The notes beneath the pieces are model-generated. The model was not told where the DNA came from. It saw nothing but the letters and a program-made list of their open reading frames with translations, and did not search any database. Source: Bacteroidota bacterium (GTDB taxonomy: Bacteria > Bacteroidota > Bacteroidia > Chitinophagales > Chitinophagaceae). Taken from it: a DNA stretch of 12,384 nucleotides. This document shows positions 6,542-12,384 of this stretch, one piece after another. The stretch is from assembly GCA_025361325.1 (NCBI GenBank), contig JANYAL010000123.1, positions 1-12,384 of the forward strand, in the 5' to 3' direction. The translations under genes were made by a program, and so were the position numbers. The number at the start of each line of letters is the position of its first letter. Position 1 is the stretch's first letter.

Positions 6542-7759
6542 TTAGTGAGCTGCCCACTCAATTGTACTCAGGTCGATCCCTTCCTTGTACATTTCCCAGA
6601 GCGGACTCATTTCCCTTAACTTTAAAACCGTTTCACTTATTGCCTTGATGGTGTAGTCGATCTGTTCTTCGGTAGTGAACCTTCCCAGGCCAAAACGCAG
6701 AGAAGAGTGTGCCAGGTCATCGCCAAGCCCCAGTGCCTTCAGAACATAGCTTGGTTCCAGTGATGCGGAAGTGCAGGCGCTGCCGCTGCTCAACGCAATA
6801 TTCTTGTTGAAGCCCATCAGCAATCCTTCCCCTTCCACGTGTTTGAAAGAGATATTGGTTACATGCGGCAGCCGGTGTTCCTTGCTTCCGTTAACATAAG
6901 CTTCTTCCAGTTTCATTAATTCAGTTTCCAGTTTATCCCGCAGTTTGCTTATTTGTTTGCTTTCTGCAACCATTTCCAGCCGGCACAGTTCGCAGGCTTT
7001 GCCAAAACCCACGATTCCGGGTACATTAAGCGTACCGCTCCGCATACCTCTTTCGTGACCCCCGCCATCCATCTGTGCGGTTACTTTTACCCGGGGGTTC
7101 TTGCGGCGTACATACAAGGCTCCAACGCCTTTAGGGCCGTACATCTTATGAGCAGTGAATGCCATCAGGTCGATGCCGTCATTATTCACATCTACGGGTA
7201 TCTTTCCGACAGCCTGAGTGGCATCGGTAAAGAATAAGACTCCGTGTTTGTGTGCAATAGCACCGATTTCCTTAACGGGCATCACAGTACCTATTTCATT
7301 ATTGGCATACATGATCGCGATCAGAATGGTCGTGGGCTTTATGGCTGCTTCCAGTTCATTCAGGTCTATAAGACCATCCGGTTTTACCTGTAGGTAAGTA
7401 ACTTCGCCGCCTTCTTTTTCAATGTGTCTGCAGGTATCCAGTACAGCTTTGTGTTCCGTGGTAGCCGTGATGATATGATTGCCTTTGGCGGCATACATCT
7501 CAAATACCCCTTTGATTGCCAGGTTATCCGCCTCTGTGGCACCAGAGGTGAAGATGATCTCTTTGGGATCGGCACCCACCAGTTTAGCCACCTGTTCGCG
7601 TGCATAATCCACCGCTTCTTCGGCTTCCCATCCGAATGGGTGGTTACGGCTGGCAGCATTACCGAAATGTTCCAGGAAATAGGGTGTCATGGCCTCCAGG
7701 ACACGGGGGTCCATAGGGGTTGTAGCATTATTATCGAGATATATAGGTAATTTCAGCAT
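6542..7759 (-). CDS. iscS: Cysteine desulfurase IscS
   Basis: The 405-residue protein is a PLP-dependent group I cysteine desulfurase and aligns almost position for position with E. coli IscS (404). It opens with [18 protein letters not shown]103 lies in ATTEHKA, D179 in FTDATQ, the PLP lysine is K205 in [11 protein letters not shown], and the catalytic cysteine is C329 in the long mobile loop [10 protein letters not shown]. The C-terminal tail ([21 protein letters not shown]) is IscS-type and is the part that contacts IscU. It converts cysteine to alanine and hands persulfide sulfur to IscU; it may also feed tRNA thiolation. It is the first gene of the iscS-iscU-iscA operon. The ATG at 7759 ([13 protein letters not shown]) is the only sensible start. 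There is no iscR upstream, unlike the E. coli operon. Confidence 0.98.
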   Translation of the reverse strand: MLKLPIYLDNNATTPMDPRVLEAMTPYFLEHFGNAASRNHPFGWEAEEAVDYAREQVAKLVGADPKEIIFTSGATEADNLAIKGVFEMYAAKGNHIITATTEHKAVLDTCRHIEKEGGEVTYLQVKPDGLIDLNELEAAIKPTTILIAIMYANNEIGTVMPVKEIGAIAHKHGVLFFTDATQAVGKIPVDVNNDGIDLMAFTAHKMYGPKGVGALYVRRKNPRVKVTAQMDGGGHERGMRSGTLNVPGIVGFGKACELCRLEMVAESKQISKLRDKLETELMKLEEAYVNGSKEHRLPHVTNISFKHVEGEGLLMGFNKNIALSSGSACTSASLEPSYVLKALGLGDDLAHSSLRFGLGRFTTEEQIDYTIKAISETVLKLREMSPLWEMYKEGIDLSTIEWAAH

Positions 7760-7794
7760 AAAATCTTTCTGTTTTGTTTCCTGTCTGGATAACG

Positions 7795-7802
7795 CAAATT
7801 TA
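7795..7802 (-). promoter_or_regulatory. Bacteroidota-type -7 promoter element for iscS operon
   Basis: Read on the minus strand the sequence is TAAATTTG, an exact match to the TAnnTTTG -7 consensus of Bacteroidota primary-sigma promoters. It sits 35 bp before the iscS ATG, giving a likely leader of about 30 bases. I do not see a clear TTG at the -33 position, so the match rests on the -7 box and its placement in the divergent iscS/epimerase gap. Confidence 0.45.
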
Positions 7803-7893
7803 CTGTAAAAGGTTCTACATTAGCTTACAGAACACGCCTTGGACATTCATTTTTCCGATTTCGTAAATGGAGTTATACTGTACAAAAAAGAGT

Positions 7894-8295
7894 ATGAATA
7901 AAATAGAACATATAGGCATTGCTGTTAAAGAACTGTCCATGGCTATCCCGGTCTTTGAAAAGCTACTGAATACAGCTTGCTACAAGACCGAACAAGTAGA
8001 CAGTGAAAAGGTAAGGACTGCTTTTTTCAAGACCGGGGAAAGTAAGATCGAATTGCTGGAAAGTACCGAGCCCGGCGGGGTGATTGGAACTTTTATAGAA
8101 AAAAAAGGCAGTGGGCTTCATCATATTGCCTTTGAAGTGACCGATATACTGGCTGAAATGAAACGGCTGAAAGCCGAAGGTTTTATATTACTCAATGAAG
8201 AGCCTAAGCATGGTGCCGATAATAAACTGGTCTGTTTTTTACATCCCAAAGGTACACAGGGCGTGCTGATAGAACTCTGTCAGGAGAACGTATAG
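7894..8295 (+). CDS. mce: Methylmalonyl-CoA epimerase
   Basis: This is a 133-residue glyoxalase/VOC-fold protein. It begins MNKIEHIGIAVKEL and contains KIELLE, GSGLHHIAFEV and GVLIEL near the end, the pattern of methylmalonyl-CoA epimerases. The metal ligands expected for the family fit H6, H77 (second His of HH) and E127. It interconverts the 2R and 2S forms of methylmalonyl-CoA in propionate metabolism, serving methylmalonyl-CoA mutase. An ATG nine codons upstream (7867) is in frame, but the family starts at MNKIEHIG, so I chose 7894. The gene is divergent from iscS, and none of its pathway partners (mutase, propionyl-CoA carboxylase) are in the window. A weak TATACTGTA lies just upstream, but I would not call it a promoter. 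Other VOC-fold enzymes are a remote alternative. Confidence 0.94.
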   Translation: MNKIEHIGIAVKELSMAIPVFEKLLNTACYKTEQVDSEKVRTAFFKTGESKIELLESTEPGGVIGTFIEKKGSGLHHIAFEVTDILAEMKRLKAEGFILLNEEPKHGADNKLVCFLHPKGTQGVLIELCQENV

Positions 8296-8341
8296 TTGAT
8301 TCCTTTCATGCCAACAGGATACTAAAGAAAGCTATCCCCTC

Positions 8342-8980
8342 TTAATTCAGAAATGGATTCTCTTTTATTTCATCTGAAATGGTGGTGGCGGGACCGTGCC
8401 CGTTGTATACAATGGTGGTTCCCGGCAGCGTGAACAATCTTTTACGGATATTGCTGATGAGGGTATCATGATTGCCACCTGGCAGGTCGGTACGCCCGAT
8501 ACTGCGTTTGAAAAGAACATCTCCGCAAATGATGAAATGCTGACCGGCGCAATACAAACAGATATGACCCGGCGAGTGGCCGGGCGCTAAAATGACCTCC
8601 AACTCATCATCACCCAGCTCCAGAAGGTCTCCATCATGGATATAGCGGATCTCCCCTTTATAAGAATCGAAGGGCAGGTTATACATCAGCCCGGATGCAG
8701 GCGCCAGGTCAAGCATGGCTTTTTCCTTTTCATGGATGGCCAGTGTAAGCCCATAAGTATCTGCTGCGAATTTATTGCCAAATACATGGTCGAGGTGGCA
8801 ATGGGTGTTGATCAGCAGCTTCGGATGCAGCTCATTTTCTGCAATGAATGACCGTAGTTCTTCTTTCTCCTCAGGGAAATAACAACCCGGGTCAATAATG
8901 ATGCATTCACCGGATTCATTATACAGCAGGTAGGTGTTTTCCTGTACCGGGCTAAAGACAAAACTTTTGATTTTTAACAT
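8342..8980 (-). CDS. Metallo-beta-lactamase-fold hydrolase, glyoxalase II-like
   Basis: The 212-residue protein has the full MBL-fold metal set: THCHLDH at 59-65, H135 in PGHSPGH, D154 in ICGDVLF and H195 in YNGHGP. The order and spacing, and the GRTDLPGG stretch at 162-169, match the compact hydroxyacylglutathione hydrolase-like group that is widespread in bacteria. It probably hydrolyses a thioester such as S-lactoyl-thiol in the cytoplasm (no signal peptide). Members of this group can also be persulfide dioxygenases or act on other thioesters, so I give no gene symbol. It is convergent with the epimerase gene (46 bp between stops) and divergent from the long outer-membrane gene to its right. 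The start MLKIKSFVFSPVQENTY at 8980 is typical, since the VQENTY motif falls at residues 12-17. Confidence 0.9.
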   Translation of the reverse strand: MLKIKSFVFSPVQENTYLLYNESGECIIIDPGCYFPEEKEELRSFIAENELHPKLLINTHCHLDHVFGNKFAADTYGLTLAIHEKEKAMLDLAPASGLMYNLPFDSYKGEIRYIHDGDLLELGDDELEVILAPGHSPGHICLYCAGQHFIICGDVLFKRSIGRTDLPGGNHDTLISNIRKRLFTLPGTTIVYNGHGPATTISDEIKENPFLN

Positions 8981-9022
8981 TACGGGAGGTGAAATTGTTT
9001 TTAATGATTAATGCGAATCAAG

Positions 9023-9030
9023 TAATTTTA
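9023..9030 (+). promoter_or_regulatory. Possible -7 element before the outer-membrane protein gene
   Basis: TAATTTTA matches TAnnTTTG at all but the last base and lies 12 bp before the ATG at 9043 (21 bp before 9052). The nearest upstream TTG is too far for a good -33 box. The site fits a start at 9052 slightly better, since it leaves a longer leader. Weak evidence only. Confidence 0.25.
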
Positions 9031-9042
9031 ATATTCAATATC

Positions 9043-12000
9043 ATGTACAGTATGACAAAGTTCAGCAGAATATCTCTAATTTCCTTTTTCCTTTTGCTTG
9101 TATCCTTTTGTTCGATGTCGCAGGTGAACAGTGTGGAATTCGGCAAGAACCGCGTACAGTTCAAAAAGTTCAAATGGAAGTATTACCAGACCAGGAACTT
9201 CAATGTATATTTCAGCCAGAACGGGGAGGAACTCGCCAAATACATTGCCCAGTGTGCAGAAAAAGAATTGCCCCAGATAGAAGCTGCCGCTGAATACAGT
9301 CTTCAGCGCCGTGCCAACATCGTACTGTACAATCAGTATTCAGACATGCTGCAGAGCAATATCGGGCTGGGTCTTGACTGGCAGAACACCAGCGGGGTCA
9401 CGAAACTGGTTAATAACAAAATGGTGGTCTATTTCGATGCTGACCATCAAAAACTCCGTCACCAGATCCGTGCAGGCATTGCGGAGATCATCACGGAAAA
9501 TCGACTTTTTGGTGATGACCTTGGTGAATTTGCAGGTAACCAGGCCCTGCTTGACCTGCCCAAATGGCTGACCGACGGGTATGTTTCCTTTCTTGCGGAA
9601 AATTGGAGCACGGAAAAGGATGATGAGCTGAAAAGTGAGATGCTCAGCAGTGATTACAGCAATTTTTACAAGTTCGCCTTCCGCAGACCCGAAATTGCCG
9701 GTCATGCCTTCTGGTATTACATCTCGGAAAAATACAAGAAGGAGAACGTAACCTACCTTCTCTACCTCGCCACCGTTTACAAGAACCTGAACAAGGCCTG
9801 CCTGCAGGTATGCAAGAAGAAATTCAAGGAAGTGCTGAGCGATTTCATGGATTACAATGAAGATAAATATTATAAGGACGTCAGCAGAAGAAGACCCTAT
9901 CCCAAGGGAAGCGCAGTAGAAAGCTTCGACATCAGTAACCGCGAGGATTATTTCCATTTCAACGTTAATCCCAATAAACGCAATAATACTTATGTAGTAA
10001 CCCAGTACAGAAAAGGGATTGTACGGGTCATTTACAATGACGGGGATGTGAACAAGACCTTGCTCAGATATGGCATCCGTAGCTATAAGAATGAGATCAA
10101 TCCAAACTATCCCCTGATGGCCTGGGACCCCAAGGGCACCCGGATATCAGTTATGTATGTGGAGGAAGGCAGATTGAAATTTTTCGTATACGACTTCGTA
10201 ACGGGGATCAAGCAATACAAGATAGACCTCACTGATAAATTCGAACAGGTACAAGACATGAAATACATGCTCAACAGCAACACATTCCTGCTTACCGCAG
10301 TGAAGAACGGGCATACTGATATTTTTACCCTGGAACTGCCAAGTGAGAAAGTGAAGCAAATTACCAATGATGTGTATGATGACCTGGATGCCTCCTTTGT
10401 GGCCTTCCCCAACAAAACGGGGATCATATTTGCAAGCAACCGTCCTTCGCCCGGGGCAAAGGGTGGAGACACATCACTACCCAGTAACAATCATTACAAC
10501 ATATTCCTGATCACTAATTTCGGCGATAAACCCGAATTGAACCAGATCACCCAGCTGTCCAACCTGAAGTACGGCAATGCCCGCTTTCCCATGCAATACA
10601 ATGCCACCCATTTCACATTTGTGAGTGATGAGAATGGCGTAGCCAACCGGTATGCCGGTTTTTTTACTACCAAAAAGGCTGGTCTGGATACCCTGGTACT
10701 GATCGCCGACGAGATCTTACATAACCCCAGTGCCAAAGTGGTAGACAGTACCTTAAGGGTGTATAAGAAAACAGATGTAGATTCGGTAGCCGTGGTCTCC
10801 ATTTCGAACGATTCTGCTTACACCTTCCCATTAACCAATTACCAGAGTGCACTTTACGAGACCCGGGTGGCAGGCGATAACAATCAGGTCAGTGAAGTTA
10901 CCCGGCAGAGTGATGAAAAGATATTGTATAAACTCAAGATAGACCAGTATGTACTGGATCACCGTAATGTGAATGCCCAGCCAACTACCTATATGAAAGA
11001 GCTGATGGCCGAGTATAAGGTTCAGGACGCATTAAAGAATATAAATGTACCGGTAAATCACCCTGCTGATTCACTTAAGAAGCAGGATGATCTTTTCCAG
11101 AACGAGTTTGCCAATGAGAAAAAGGACAGCAGCCTGAACAGGAAAGTATTCACGGTAAATGAGACAGACAATGGGGAAGTGCTCAGGAAAGCCAGGCTGT
11201 TTAATTACAAACCGCCAAAGTTTTATGTGGAGAATATTGCGGCAAGTTTTAATAATTCAGTGCTGGTTAACCGCTACCAACCCTATGGAGGTGGCACAGG
11301 GCCTATCATGCTGAACTCCTCAACGCCGTTGAACGGACTGGTGCGGTTAGGAACATCTGAATTGATGGAAGATGTTAAAATAACGGGTGGGTATAAGATT
11401 TCGACCAATCTGAAGGATAATGAGTGGCTGTTGAGCTACCAGAATTACAAGAGAAGGATCGACTGGGGTGCAACCTATTATCGTAATGTGCAGGAAGGGA
11501 GCGACCAGTTTGGCAATCTTCTGGGAAGGAATTACACCAATCTTTATCAGGGTAATATTGCATATCCGTTCGATAAATCCAAAAGTATTCGATTAACGAC
11601 GGGGATACGGTCGGATAAATTCGTCACCGTGTCGCAGGATCCAAATACTTTGATAGTGCCGGATTATAAGACACTGTATTCGGTCACCCATTTTGAATTT
11701 GTTTATGACAATACCCTGAATCCGACCATGAATATCTGGAATGGGTTGAGGTACAAAGCATTCTTTGACTGGAACAACCAGGTGAATAAGGGACAATATA
11801 CCAGCGGACCCAATACCTTCAATTTTGGTTTCGATGCACGTTATTACTACCCCATTTACCGCAATTTCATCTGGGCTGGCCGTGTGGCCGGAGATTTCAG
11901 TTGGGGCAATCAGAAGATGCTATATTACTTGGGGGGTGTTGACGGATGGCTGATGCTGGGCTCCAATCAAAAGACCAATGGCGGTTACCGCTATTTCAAC

Positions 12001-12384
12001 CCAATGCCTGCTCCTGCGAATGACCAGACCTATGCCTTTCAGAGCCTGGAAGTGAATATGCGCGGGTTCATACAGAACATCGCCAATGGAAATAATGCCG
12101 TCGTCATCAACAGCGAATTTCGCTTACCCGTATTCGGCACATTTGTGGACCGCCCCGTCAATAATGCCTTCCTTCGTAATTTCCAGTTGATCCAGTTCAT
12201 TGACCTGGGAACGGCCTGGAACGGCGGTTATAATAAGATCTCCAGGCCAAGCGTGGAGTATAATGAAACACTGCCCAATGGTCAGCCTGGCCCGGTAACG
12301 GTGAAGATAAAGGCCGGTGGCATCGGGCCTTTTGCCGGTGGATATGGGTTTGGCGCGAGAAGTACTTTGCTGGGTTATTTTATA
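9043..12384 (+). CDS. Large exported protein: degenerate peptidase-MA-like domain, TolB-like propeller and Omp85/BamA-like outer-membrane barrel; 3' end missing
   Basis: The frame is open for 1114 codons to the window edge with no stop. A signal peptide (hydrophobic core ISLISFFLLLVSF, likely cleaved after SMS before QVN) targets it out of the cytoplasm; C24 is not in a proper lipobox. Residues about 35-260 resemble the peptidase MA (gluzincin) family: a segment where HExxH should sit reads HQIRA at 140-144, then PKWLTDGYVSFL at 173-184, the usual PxWxxEG motif with D178 in place of the metal-binding Glu. The protease site is therefore probably dead. Residues about 300-545 have TolB/WD40-type propeller strands (AWDPKGTRISVMYV, FASNRPSP, FVSDENGVANRYAG). 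After a long linker, residues from about 765 are rich in aromatic alternating beta strands. The visible end, GGYGFGARSTLLGYFI, looks like the last strands of BamA-type barrels. In-frame ATGs at 9004 and 9052 are alternatives; 9052 gives the cleanest signal peptide. Function is unknown; an outer-membrane assembly or scaffolding role is only inference. Confidence 0.85.
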   Translation, partial: MYSMTKFSRISLISFFLLLVSFCSMSQVNSVEFGKNRVQFKKFKWKYYQTRNFNVYFSQNGEELAKYIAQCAEKELPQIEAAAEYSLQRRANIVLYNQYSDMLQSNIGLGLDWQNTSGVTKLVNNKMVVYFDADHQKLRHQIRAGIAEIITENRLFGDDLGEFAGNQALLDLPKWLTDGYVSFLAENWSTEKDDELKSEMLSSDYSNFYKFAFRRPEIAGHAFWYYISEKYKKENVTYLLYLATVYKNLNKACLQVCKKKFKEVLSDFMDYNEDKYYKDVSRRRPYPKGSAVESFDISNREDYFHFNVNPNKRNNTYVVTQYRKGIVRVIYNDGDVNKTLLRYGIRSYKNEINPNYPLMAWDPKGTRISVMYVEEGRLKFFVYDFVTGIKQYKIDLTDKFEQVQDMKYMLNSNTFLLTAVKNGHTDIFTLELPSEKVKQITNDVYDDLDASFVAFPNKTGIIFASNRPSPGAKGGDTSLPSNNHYNIFLITNFGDKPELNQITQLSNLKYGNARFPMQYNATHFTFVSDENGVANRYAGFFTTKKAGLDTLVLIADEILHNPSAKVVDSTLRVYKKTDVDSVAVVSISNDSAYTFPLTNYQSALYETRVAGDNNQVSEVTRQSDEKILYKLKIDQYVLDHRNVNAQPTTYMKELMAEYKVQDALKNINVPVNHPADSLKKQDDLFQNEFANEKKDSSLNRKVFTVNETDNGEVLRKARLFNYKPPKFYVENIAASFNNSVLVNRYQPYGGGTGPIMLNSSTPLNGLVRLGTSELMEDVKITGGYKISTNLKDNEWLLSYQNYKRRIDWGATYYRNVQEGSDQFGNLLGRNYTNLYQGNIAYPFDKSKSIRLTTGIRSDKFVTVSQDPNTLIVPDYKTLYSVTHFEFVYDNTLNPTMNIWNGLRYKAFFDWNNQVNKGQYTSGPNTFNFGFDARYYYPIYRNFIWAGRVAGDFSWGNQKMLYYLGGVDGWLMLGSNQKTNGGYRYFNPMPAPANDQTYAFQSLEVNMRGFIQNIANGNNAVVINSEFRLPVFGTFVDRPVNNAFLRNFQLIQFIDLGTAWNGGYNKISRPSVEYNETLPNGQPGPVTVKIKAGGIGPFAGGYGFGARSTLLGYFI

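Noticed and set aside
8317..8337. GGATA / TATCC inverted repeat between the epimerase and hydrolase genes
   Set aside because: Only five base pairs with an 11-base loop and no T-tract; too weak to call a terminator.
9112..9114. Lipoprotein cysteine in the signal region of the long plus-strand protein
   Set aside because: The residues before C24 (LVSF) do not form a lipobox because Phe occupies -1. Cleavage after SMS is more likely.
9340..9957. Minus-strand open frame of 205 codons
   Set aside because: It is antisense to the well-supported peptidase-MA-like part of the long plus-strand gene and resembles no known protein.

Overview
The window looks like a chromosomal segment of a Bacteroidota bacterium, most likely Chitinophagaceae or a close relative. 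The pointers are a MurF-alanine racemase fusion, gldF/gldG gliding genes, a TAnnTTTG-type promoter element, almost no Shine-Dalgarno sequences, and a palindromic intergenic repeat of the kind seen in this phylum. Family placement is inference. I see no rRNA, tRNA, CRISPR array, transposase or phage gene.

Positions 1-5113 hold a minus-strand cluster read in the order gldF, gldG, terC-family gene, murF-alr. The first three are packed with 0-1 bp between them; murF-alr follows after 24 bp and runs off the left edge. It combines the membrane permease and auxiliary subunit of the GldFG ABC system, a predicted metal exporter, and a two-domain peptidoglycan-precursor enzyme. All four concern the cell envelope.

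Positions 5114-5514 form a non-coding gap with a strong hairpin near 5448-5481. Positions 5515-7759 hold a compact ISC-type iron-sulfur operon on the minus strand, iscS-iscU-iscA. It has no iscR, hscBA or ferredoxin gene beside it. Two copies of a palindromic repeat flank the start of iscA in opposite orientation. One is read in frame as part of the IscA N-terminus.

From 7894 to 8295 a plus-strand methylmalonyl-CoA epimerase gene diverges from iscS. It converges on a minus-strand glyoxalase II-like metallo-beta-lactamase-fold hydrolase (8342-8980). From 9043 to the right edge runs one long plus-strand reading frame of at least 1114 codons. It has a signal peptide, a peptidase-MA-like domain whose zinc-protease motif is degenerate, a TolB-like beta-propeller, and a C-terminal Omp85/BamA-like beta-barrel cut just before its end.

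Most of the window is housekeeping. The items most worth a second look are the composite outer-membrane protein with a dead protease domain, the repeat copy translated inside iscA, and the unexplained 400-bp gap with a terminator facing away from any known gene.
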